From Micropterix aruncella (lineage: Eukaryota > Arthropoda > Insecta > Lepidoptera > Micropterigidae), in NCBI GenBank assembly GCA_944548615.1, contig OX155964.1, forward strand, positions 15,860,484 through 15,924,483: 64,000 nucleotides of DNA, given 5' to 3'. The position numbers and the translations under genes are program-made. Shown here one piece after another: positions 56,241 through 64,000 of this stretch. The notes beneath the pieces are model-generated. The model did no database searches. It had not been told where the DNA came from and saw only the letters and a program-made list of their open reading frames with translations. Position 1 is the first letter of the stretch. Every line of letters begins with the position of its first letter.

Positions 56241-56445
56241 TATATTGGCCAAAATATATCATTGCCATAAAAGTATAATAATAATGATAATAATAATGAT
56301 TAAAATATCTCCAGCGAATAGTTAGTTAAGGTTATTGATTAAGGCGGCTACCGCTTCTAAAAAGTAAAAAAAATACATTTTGCAATCAATTTTAAATGAC
56401 TCTCGCGTGCATTGAAATGATATTAAAAATATGAATCTTTGTTTA

Positions 56446-56586
56446 AAAACGAATTTACCGTTTTCCCATCCTGGTCTACCCTGGACAACGGCGGCTGCAA
56501 CATCGCCGAAACGTCGGGTGCTACAAAATTCACGCAGTAAATTCGTTTTAGACCTATTTATAATGTCAAACAACCGCGAAAGTATT
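56446..56586 (+). mobile_element. Foldback element (family FB), copy 4, left arm truncated
   Basis: Left arm shortened to AAAACGAATTTACCG. The right part keeps GGCGGCTGCAACATCGCCGA, AACGTCGGGTGCTACAAAAT, AGTAAATTCGTTTTAGACC and the unpaired tail GTCAAACAACCGCGAAAGT ATTCGATTTC. It joins a family T fragment directly at 56587, so it probably inserted into that copy. Confidence 0.8.
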
Positions 56587-56775
56587 CGATTTCAAAATAT
56601 GTCGTGTTTAGTATCAAATGAAAGGTCCGTTTGAGTAGATTCCGAGAAGCTATATTTATAAATATAAATAAATACATAAACCACAAACGTTTAAATAAAA
56701 AAAAATATTGTTCAAGCACCGAGGGCAACCGACTGCGTGCGGCGGCGACGGTCGGCGGTAGGCCGCATGAAGAAC
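56587..56775 (+). repeat. Interspersed repeat family T, copy 7 (end part)
   Basis: Has AATATGTCGTGTTTAGTATC, CAAATGAAAGGTCCG, AAATACATAAACCACAAACG and then GCACCGAGGGCAACCGACTG and GCGGCGGCGACGGTCGGCGG. The GC-rich end matches 29940-30000 (reverse), defining the T terminus on this side. Confidence 0.65.
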
Positions 56776-56984
56776 GAGATCGTCATGGGATACATGCCGC
56801 AGGACAGCCCCACGACGTCCCTCTGAGAGAGGCAGGTAAATGAGCCCGGCTCCTGTGAATACTCGCTACAGGGCAATTACCCAGCGAAAGGCGCCACGGG
56901 CCTTGGAGAAGACCCGTTGACTGACATAGTCAATGGGCATGTGAAAAGTGTGATCGAAAAGCTATTGGAATATGTAAACAAAGG

Positions 56985-57290
56985 AAAAAATCTGTTGTAT
57001 CACCCCAAGACGTTCCCGGCAATCATACACCCCCCCCCCCCCTTCGCTCCCCCCCCCCCCCCCGCAACTCTTTTCCCTCCCAAACTCCTCCCCCGCCCCC
57101 GAATCTCCAGCCCCCCTCTCAACTCCATCCCCCCCAACTTGTGGTTGCTTAGTTTGACTGAAAAAAAAACAACCGAATACATACACACGTCTTTAAGCAC
57201 TGATAATAAATTGAATTTTGTTTCAAGGAATAATATTTCAAGGTAAAGGCTTTCTTCTCTATAAAACGTGGTTGTTAGCACGAAAAATCT
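56985..57290 (-). repeat. G-rich repeat family G, copy 3
   Basis: Plus strand: TATCACCCCAAGACGTTCCC GGCAAT, then 14- and 15-base C runs (about 57029-57063) and C-rich sequence to 57140. The minus strand is thus G-rich with the same GCCGGGAACGTCTTGGGGTG end as copy 1. The Pro-rich 109-codon frame and the Gly-rich minus frames are compositional. Confidence 0.7.
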
Positions 57291-58007
57291 TTTATAATAA
57301 TTACAAATACAATATTTATTTTCTTCTAACGGCAGTCGCTTTTTCTTTCTGAATTATTGCTGTAATTATAAACTGTGTAATACTGCGTAATTGCCGAAAT
57401 AAAGAATTGACTTGTATTTAATATTTTCTGTCACGGCAACCAAGGGATGAAAAAGCATCCAGTCAATTATTAGGCATCAGCAGACTGGCCTCCGAAACAA
57501 AAACATCGTCAATATGAATAACGAGATTACGATGAATAAACGCGTGAGTGTTTCGCCTTGGGGATTAATGGCACTTTTCCGTTGGACGTTCGGCGATAAT
57601 TCAGCCAGCCGGATCGGCTTTTTCTGAAAGAGAACTTGAGCGATCAATCGTACTGCGCCTTTTTGGCGTAAAATTCCGCGACAATGGAAATGTAAATCCG
57701 CCCGTGAAATATGAATGTTCTTGGGCGGGGGCGTGGCGGGGCGAGTGGCGAGCGACGGACGGATTGAATTCTTGTGATATGTTGCAAACATTTATCAGAA
57801 AGTTTCCTCAAATCTAGTTTTATTTCGCGCCGTAAATGGCCGGGTGCTTCGCTGCATACCGTGCGGGGATTTATTCTTAGGGCACTCGGGATACGACATT
57901 ATATTATTCGGAACCTAATAGTCCTAGAGAGAATATTGTATGTATTTTTATTTATTTATTTTATTTTATAGTAAACTTACATATAGTAAATATATGATAC
58001 TAGTATT
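57291..58007. other. Spacer, nothing recognised
   Basis: The 104-codon minus frame at 57477-57791 has no family I recognise. 57935-57970 is a TTTATTTATTTTA low-complexity tract. Confidence 0.35.
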
Positions 58008-58011
58008 TTAA

Positions 58012-58240
58012 CCCCTCAAATGAATGGCGATTAGCTCGGGTTGCCTACGGCAAAATGTATATAAATTTATATTTACATTTACATAGAGCGGGGTTTACTA
58101 TAGAGCTATAGCATTACTATAGAGCGGATTACTATAAAGCGGCGCACATTTACATTTATATTTATATTTATATAAATTTATATACATTTTGTATACATTT
58201 TGCCAAGGCATCCCTTAAGGGACGCCTCACATTTGAGGGG
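58012..58240 (+). mobile_element. piggyBac-type miniature (family P3), 229 bp, complete
   Basis: Inverted ends CCCCTCAAATG ... CATTTGAGGGG are flanked by TTAA (58008-58011, 58241-58244). The interior is strikingly symmetric: ATGTATATAAATTTATATTT and its reverse on the other side, with TATAGAGC / GCTCTATA words in the centre. Truncated copy at 39100 (reverse). Confidence 0.88.
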
Positions 58241-58491
58241 TTAAAAACATATTCAAACAAAAAAAATAAATACTGTCCTATGAATAGTTTGCAATGCCAT
58301 TACAAATTAACATAGAAATAACATGAACACGTTGATAGTAGAAAAAATATAATAAAGCTAATAATAATTTAAGGGTAAGAAAAGTAATAATTAAATAAGT
58401 TGTTAATAAGGTTATTTGGATAGATCAAAATAGAAGTATGAGTAATTAGATAATAATATTTATTATTCATAATATGATATAATACAATAGT

Positions 58492-58723
58492 GGGCCCGAT
58501 TGCTTTTCTTTGTGTTTTAAAACTAAAATTAGTCTAAGCGAACTAGACAGAGCAATAATTGCAAGACAGAGCAATATGTCCGAATAAATTCGACCATATT
58601 TCGTGCGGTGTAAGATTTGACCGTGACAACCGGTCATCTCACACTCCGCTCTAGCGTATTGCCCTGTCTCGTTCACACGGACTAATTTCCGATTTTAGTT
58701 CACGGAGAAACGCAATCGAGCCC
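58492..58723 (-). mobile_element. 3-bp-TSD miniature (family H2), copy 2, 232 bp
   Basis: Ends GGGCCCGATTGCTTTTCTTT and (reverse) GGGCTCGATTGCGTTTCTCC are flanked by AGT at 58489-58491 and 58724-58726. Opposite orientation to the copy at 33281, with the same ACCGGTCATCTCACA and CGCTCTAGCGTATTG blocks. Different 3-bp targets at the two loci (ATA and AGT) argue that the duplications are real. Confidence 0.85.
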
Positions 58724-58849
58724 AGTATGTTATAATATAATAATCATATAATACAGTACATTAGGATGGCAGTTAGTGAAATCTTAAGAAGTAGGAGATA
58801 TATATCCTTCTAGCCGTGTTCGGCCATAGCGACTGCATTGTAGATTCTA

Positions 58850-59030
58850 GTGACTTCTTTAGTCTTCTCAGAGTCCATTGTTCGGAAGCAGTCAAATGCG
58901 CAGGCTATATTATATAATAGTGCACAGGTGGGCGCGCGACCACGGGTGCACTCTCTCTTCCTCCCTCTTCTGAACCCGATGGAACGGAGACCGTTACGAC
59001 CAGAGAAAAGTTTGGATGCAGAAAAAATAA
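58850..59030. repeat. Probable interspersed repeat fragment
   Basis: ATAATAGTGCACAGGTG, GGTGCACTCTCTCTTCC and CCCGATGGAACGGAGACCGT are words I associate with a widespread lepidopteran repeat. There is no second copy in this window, so the assignment is from memory only. A frame crosses it by chance. Confidence 0.35.
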
Positions 59031-59043
59031 AATTAATTAATTA

Positions 59044-59840
59044 ATCGCCAACAAAGCAATGGCTGTCATTGTTAAATTTGTACTCAATATTGCAGAGCTT
59101 TTTTTCGGATTTAGTTCGTTTTTCCACACTGTCATTTATGAAATTGGTAGTTATGGCTTGTGGCGATGTTTGAGGTTTTTCTGGAGCTATTGTAGAGATG
59201 ACCGGTGACTTATTGGTAGTTGTTGTAGTAGACGGTGATGTAGAAGATGCATTATTGGATTTATCCTGGTTTTCTGATGATCTCGTGTTGTTGCTCATGG
59301 GGCTGTGTTGAATACAGCATACAGTCTCTTGTTCCGACATTATACAAAATTGTGATAGTTTCCCTTTTGGCAAATCCCCGTCAGTTTTTGGACAATTTTC
59401 CGGCGGTAGACATACTCCTAAAACGCCATTTATTTCACATGACTCTTCACGGCAGTGTATGTGCCAGGTCCCTTGGCACTTCCGCAAGGGCTCTTTCCAA
59501 TACTGGTAACGGCGATTATGTTGAAGAGGCATTGGTTGTCAGCTATCGTCACTTGCAGAGGTCCACCACTATCGCCTCCACGAGAGTTTCGTCCTCCTTC
59601 TAAGCTGCCAGCGCACAATTGATCGTCCGTTATACCTTGCGGTAACCTCCTTCTGAGAGTCTTTGCATATAGTCTTCGACAGGTCGGCTGGTCAATCGAA
59701 TCCACCACCACCTTCAGTAAGTCGTCCGATGTATCTTCAGCAAAGTCGATCTGCCCCCAGCCAGTAACGACAGCTCGCTTGTTTTCGATGGTCGACTGTC
59801 CATAGACACGCTGGTCGAATATTTAAAGTGAACAGCTCAG
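59044..59840 (-). pseudogene. CLIP-domain serine protease pseudogene (snake/trypsin-like)
   Basis: The minus strand first gives the C-terminal half of an S1A protease: FTLNIRPACLW (59801-59835), a frameshift, then KRAVVTGWGQIDFAEDT, SIDQPTCRRLYAK, ITDDQLCAGSLEGGRNS and the catalytic GGDSGGPLQV (near 59560-59580), ending PGTYTAV. Immediately after, in another frame, comes a CLIP domain (59311-59440). It has six Cys in CLIP spacing (ESCEINGVLGVC, PENC, FC, VCC), followed by a Ser/Thr/Asn-rich linker. Normal order is CLIP then protease. S1 Asp189 is Asn and Cys191 is Arg (NSRGGDSGG), so the 191-220 disulfide is lost although its partner Cys remains. The His and Asp catalytic regions are missing. 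Such proteases act in haemolymph cascades (melanisation, Toll activation). This copy cannot. Likely a rearranged relic of a tandem protease cluster. Confidence 0.85.
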
Positions 59841-60039
59841 ACCGATAAGATCCTTCGGGACGCGTCCCGTGTTAACCGCGAGTGAATCCAGACTGTAGAA
59901 TTGCACTATATTCTTTAAATTTATTTTTTAATTATTATTTAGAGGTGAGAAAATTTAAAAATATGTTGACACTTAGAATTTAAATTTCGAATTTTAGTAG
60001 GAGATAGGCTAGGTATGATCGAATCTTTTATTATATGAT

Positions 60040-60371
60040 TATTTTTTTATTTATTTATTTATTATATGGAATCATAAAATACATCTAATCTTATACACGA
60101 TTCATCAAAAACGCGACACATTCTGGTAAGAGGATTATTCGTCCCGATGTTGTTAGTGCAAGCGACAACCGAAAATGTTGAGAGTTCCTCGTTAGTCGCG
60201 GTGGCACACGAAATTGAACTTTTTCTAGACTAGCTGGGCTGTCTAGTCGATTGTGCAAAAGCTTATGAAGACACGTTAGATCAGTTATAGTCCTACGTGA
60301 TTTTAAGTCCATTAGGTTGAAGTGAGAAAGCCGCTCTACATAACCTTCCAGAGTATAGAACGGTATAGATA
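60040..60371 (-). pseudogene. LINE RT C-terminal end
   Basis: The minus frame reads YTLEGYVERLSHFNLMDLK, RRTITDLTCLHKLLHNRLDS and KVQFRVPPRLTRN. This is the last part of many non-LTR RT proteins (R--LGL--L--RR---D---L-KLL-G-IDS--LL--I-F-VP----R). After the stop comes an AT-rich TTTATTTATT-type tail (60040-60065). Its upstream side is cut by a mariner-type element beginning at the TA of 60370-60371. Confidence 0.8.
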
Positions 60372-61050
60372 CAGGATGGGCCAAAAGGGTGTTTGCTATT
60401 TGATTCCCTAATTTCTCGGAACCTGCTCATTGCGGGGAGGCGGGGTTTATATTGCTAGACGCGTCGCTTCTTAGAAATTTAGTCGTTATGGAGGATTATG
60501 ACAATACTCGACTGAACTTCATTAATCTGGTGCTCGAGTGATTCAACGATTTCTGCGTGATCTTCACTGACGAGGCGAATTTCCATCTTAAAGGTCAAGT
60601 GAACAAACAAAACTGTCGATTCTGATCAGAAAACAATCCCCAACGTCTGCATCAACGTCCACTTTATAGCCCTAAAATTGTCGTGTGGTCTGCAATTTTG
60701 GCAAACGGTGTTGTTGGGCCATACTTTTTCGAGGACGAAAGAGGACGCGCGTCGACGGTGAGAGCCCACAATTATTGCAACACGTCAAGAGAGTTCGTGG
60801 TCACCAGCTTTGCAAAAATTTCAAGACGATACTTCGAGGATATGGTTCCAACAAGATGGTGCCACATGCCATACCGATAGGGTGTATATAGACCTGCTGA
60901 AGGAAATGTTCCCGGTAAGACTTGTATCAAAAAGAGGAGATGAATAGCAAAATTGAATAACCCCCACTTAGCCCAGACCTAGCTCCATGTGATTTTTTTT
61001 GGGGCTTCCTTAAATCGGTGTTCTATGAAATCGATGCTGGTTTTACTCGT
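60372..61050 (+). pseudogene. Mariner/IS630-type transposase pseudogene
   Basis: Starts after a TA with CAGGATGGGCCAAAAGGGTG, the usual form of the left end. Coding remnants in order: IFTDEANFHLKGQVNKQNC (first catalytic D), RPLYSPKIVVWSAILANGVV, GPYFFEDE, FQQDGATCHTDRV in a shifted frame (second D), LLKEMF, SPDLAPCDFFLG-like (third acidic position) and LKSVFYE. Stops and at least two frameshifts. The N-terminal DNA-binding part is deleted. No right end was found. DD34D/E-type member of the Tc1-mariner superfamily. Confidence 0.85.
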
Positions 61051-61339
61051 CCTTACCTGGTAATCGATACCAGCGATAAGTAATTGATTCGTTATTCCCT
61101 TGCCATAAGCGCTATGAGTGTGAACGAGAGATCCAACGGGGGACATACTCTCATATGCTAATGAGCCCGCGGGTCATTTAAATTCGAGCGCAAGTGCACT
61201 TGTAACCGCTCTAGGGGACGCCACGAGGCGGAATAGTTAATTGTCAGCGTCAATCACAAATGGCGCGCCTACAAACCCGAATCATAATAAGTTAATAGTG
61301 AAAACACATTTTAAAAAACAAGCACATTTTATTAAAATT
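61051..61339. other. Spacer, nothing recognised
   Basis: No gene or repeat assigned. It is moderately GC-rich near 61130-61240. Confidence 0.4.
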
Positions 61340-62040
61340 CTCTGCCACGAGCCAACAATGGGCGCAGCAGCCATGACATAGTGAAATTTAGAACGGGCTA
61401 CCATAATTTATTACGTCTACAACGTTTCGTTTCTGTGTTGTTGACATCGATATGCCCTCAGTTACAAATAAGTTGGCTCCATAATACCCTTTGCTCGTAA
61501 AAAAATGTGACCGGGAGAGCAATAAATTAAACAGTATGCGAAATAATAGCACGCCAATATTCTTCGCATCAGCTCTCACACCGGAAACGATCGGCTGTCT
61601 GCCAACGGACTGCGACCAAACTACTACTGGCCGGCTTTCAGTAGTGGTTTTAAAGTGGTCATTTTTGAGTGCGAAAGGCCCATCTAGGGGGTCATATATC
61701 GATAGTTGTTGACCGTTGAGGAGTCCCCTTATTGGAAGCCAACCCTTGGTGCAGCAGCCCTGTCGCGGTGAAACTTAGAACGGGCTATCGTAATTGAATG
61801 CGTATACAAAATTTCGTTTCTGTGCTGTTGACCGTTGAGTCTCCTCGTCGGGAGCCAACCCTGGGTACAGCAGCCATGTCATGGTGAGATTTAGAATGGG
61901 CTATCATATGAACGCTTATTCAAAATTGTGTGTTTGTGCTGTTGACCATGGAATAGTAGCCTCGTCGGGAGCCGGTCCTGGGTGTAGAATCAGATCATGC
62001 TCACTATGAAAATGCATTGTCATCAGAACTGAACCAATAT
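61340..62040 (-). repeat. Minisatellite-bearing repeat family M, copy 2, interrupted
   Basis: About four ~110-bp units at 61345-61460, 61720-61840, 61840-61950 and 61950-62040, each with GGAGCCAACCCTGGGT-like, GCAGCAGCCATGTCATGGTG, TTAGAACGGGCTATC and TTTCGTTTCTGTGCTGTTGA words. Ends in CATGCTCACTATGAAAATGC, matching the start of copy 1 at 48030. Unit 1 is separated from the rest by ~250 bp of unrelated sequence (61470-61715). No 5S-like segment here. Confidence 0.75.
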
Positions 62041-62633
62041 GTAAAAATTCAACTTCATTGGATAAGAGGAAGTGGTTCTAATTCAGCCTACAAGATTTGA
62101 CCTAAACAAACTAACAAACATTTCAAGGTTCATAGAAGCTGTAAAAACACCTCATAGTGACTAATAAATCATTTTTGCCGACCAAATTGTTTATTTTTTG
62201 TAGACTGAAATAAAGGCTTTGCAATGCATATACCTAATTACCATATTGCTGGTAGTATTTTATTTTGTGGTCGTAAACTTTAATATGCGAATGCTTTAGA
62301 AAGAAAGAGACGGAAGACAGAGAGGGCGAGCGCACGATCTATGGGCGTGGTGATGCTAATTAATAGACACTCAAAAATGGTATTATATTAAACTTTTTAT
62401 ACCGAATTGCCAACTCTATGACAACATTTCGTGGCGGAAGTATTTTTATATAAATTTAAATTGCTGCCATGAAATAAATATCATTATTGATCATCTTAAA
62501 CTAGTTTAACATAAACAATTAGCGGGCTTACTGTCTATAATCTAACAATATCTTACAGTAAACCAAGGTGGTGAGAAAAGGTAAAATATCGTGGAAATAA
62601 TATTTACGATCATGTTATGTTATTATGTTTCAT
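62041..62633. other. AT-rich spacer
   Basis: Nothing recognised. Confidence 0.4.
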
Positions 62634-62880
62634 TGTAAAAGCTCACAATGGGGGGGTTTATTAACATATGACATTCTCTTACAACCAACCCTATTTTGAA
62701 GTGTGTCTATGTAAGTGTAACATTTGCTGTAAGTGTATCTTGTTATTGCATTCAATCGACATAATTCAAATGAAATTCCGTTAATTTTATTCCAACGGAA
62801 AATGGCGACCCAGCCGGGAATTGAACCCGGAACCTTACAATGTAAAATCAGGCTACCTAACCACTATGCCACCGGGCCGT
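62634..62880 (-). repeat. tRNA-derived SINE, copy S4 (most complete head)
   Basis: Reading the minus strand from 62880: GGCCCGGTGGCATAGTGGTT AGGT (A box), then GGTTCCGGGTTCAATTCCCG (B box), TCGCCATTTTCCGTTGGAAT, the body with TAGGGTTGGTTGTAAGAGA and the end CCCCCCATTGTGAGCTTTTA CAATGAAAC. Both polymerase III boxes are intact in this copy, so it could be transcribed. It sits 105 bp from a LINE RT fragment. Confidence 0.85.
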
Positions 62881-62984
62881 GATCCTGACCATAGTAATAA
62901 GAAAATACATATTAAAACAGAAATAAAATGGTTCATCGTAATATTCGATGAGAAAATAGGAAGGGATGAACATAGGTTTATGGT

Positions 62985-63570
62985 TTTTAAAATGTTTTTT
63001 CAAAGGCACTTAGAAGGTAGAAATCGACGGAACGTTTTGATGTTAAATAGAAGTTGATACCATAAACTGGCTGCTGAATTGGTGAGAGTTTTTAAAAAAG
63101 AAGAATGAAGTTGGGTGATAGCAATAATATTATTCTTAATGAAACGGAGTGGAAGGCCATGACAACCTAGAAGGGTTTTGTTGGGTAGATTGGAAGACGC
63201 AGTTGGATTGTTAAAGACAATGTAGAGGAGGGACATGATTTTCAGATTCCTACTCTCCCGATATTCGAAGAAGTTTGAGGTACTTTCGAATGCAAAGCGA
63301 ATGCAAACATTTTTGATTGGCTCGAGTTGTTGAGAAACTTTTTGGTGATATCAAGAAAACACACCGCCGCATAGTTCAATATGGACAGAGAAGAGTTTCT
63401 ACTAGAGACCTTGATATTCAGCCCAAAGACCTTCTGCAACCGTCGAAGTCGAAAAGGCGTTTGTGCCTGCCATGATAGGGACTGATCAATAATTAAACCC
63501 AAGTCTTTTACCGATTTTTCTTAACTTTAATTATAAACCAGTTGATAGGAATTCCTACACTTATTAAAGT
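62985..63570 (-). pseudogene. Non-LTR RT C-terminal half (CR1/L2-like), broken
   Basis: On the minus strand: VGIPINWFIIKVK and VKDLGLIIDQSLSWQ (the VKDLGV-ID--L-W block) come first. Then an open frame with FGLNIKVS, NYAAVCFLD, and after a frame change LPLRFIKNNIIAI, LTNSAASLWYQL and FRRFLPSK. This is the order of the palm end, thumb and C-terminus in CR1/L2-type LINEs. The two frames of 86 and 78 codons are parts of the same relic. Confidence 0.78.
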
Positions 63571-64000
63571 CAAAATTAACCAAAATGACTAGGTACTCTA
63601 ATATGTATATAAACTAAAATGAGAAAATTAGTACCTACTCGAATTTGTATATAAATACCTATTATAAGGTACAAATAAAAAGGTTGACTATTCACGAGCA
63701 GATTTTCTAGGTTCCAGATACCATTATAGTTATAAAAAAAACGATATTTTCATTCTAAATTCATCCGTAATTTCACAAATACATAACTATATGTATTGTC
63801 GTACATATTGTAGTAATATTCATTCAGAATATCATATAGGTATAAATATATATTTTTTAAATACAAATATTATGACAAATTATTAATGACAACGATATTC
63901 AATCGCCAACAGTCAGAATTAAAATTAACAACGATATAATAGTCAGAAAGAATAAAAAATAATGAGAATCAAGAGTACTGAGAAAATTCGATATAGACAA
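63571..64000. other. AT-rich window end
   Basis: No gene or repeat recognised. A TAAACTAAAATGAGAAAATTAG / ACTCGAATTTGTATATAAA stutter with repeated GTATATAAA lies at 63600-63660. Confidence 0.4.

Noticed and set aside
56917..57246. Proline-rich 109-codon frame and opposite glycine-rich frames
   Set aside because: Produced by C/G homopolymers of repeat family G; the same effect appears at 6865-7191 and 26896-27258.
62805..62880. Genuine tRNA gene on the minus strand
   Set aside because: The tRNA-like head continues into a SINE body shared with three other loci, so it is a SINE head rather than a tRNA gene.

Overview
This is an animal nuclear window, AT-rich and almost entirely transposable-element debris. 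It is most likely from a moth or butterfly. I infer that from the element set (A|TC...CTAG|T Helitrons, TTAA-flanked piggyBac-type miniatures, a tRNA-derived SINE ending in AATAAAC repeats, a Harbinger-type transposase remnant) and from a CLIP serine-protease fragment that reads like lepidopteran snake/trypsin-like proteases. There are no operons, and most open frames of 60-130 codons look like chance or repeat-borne.

Host genes. The only convincing live host coding sequence is one short first coding exon at 11930-12042 (+) for a heterotrimeric G-protein gamma subunit (Ggamma30A type), ending at a GTGAGT donor. No later exon was found, so at least 12043 onward is probably its intron 1. A perfect RFX X-box lies 66 bp upstream of the ATG, and a piggyBac-type miniature ends 117 bp upstream. 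A second host-derived piece, a broken CLIP-domain serine protease at 59044-59840 (-), has frameshifts, a lost disulfide cysteine and its domains in the wrong order.

Layout. 0-8 kb: tRNA SINE, a GC-rich retroposon (family R), a 619-bp tandem duplication, a split LINE reverse transcriptase, and two copies of a repeat carrying CTCF-like cores. 8-20.7 kb: LTR/PBS remnant, RTE-like LINE tail, a foldback nested in a TTAA miniature, the G-gamma exon, a Harbinger-type miniature, a complete non-autonomous hAT with 8-bp target duplication, a 165-bp tandem array interrupted by a TTAA miniature, and another TTAA miniature. 20.7-40 kb: foldback, family R and T copies, a Harbinger remnant with transposase coding, Tc1-type miniatures with internal palindromes, a long-TIR miniature, LINE RNase H, a Helitron, and a dimeric R insertion. 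40-64 kb: LINE fragments, a double-headed Helitron, tandem hairpins, a foldback, a 5S rRNA-like segment in a minisatellite, C/G-rich repeats, TTAA and 3-bp-TSD miniatures, the protease pseudogene, a mariner-type remnant inserted in a LINE, and a SINE.

The most unusual items are family R (GC-rich, 11-14 bp target duplications, one constant end, one dimer), the foldback family with a one-sided unpaired tail and an 11-bp target duplication, and the promoter-proximal nest next to the G-gamma exon. All homology statements come from reading the sequence and family knowledge. No database search was run.
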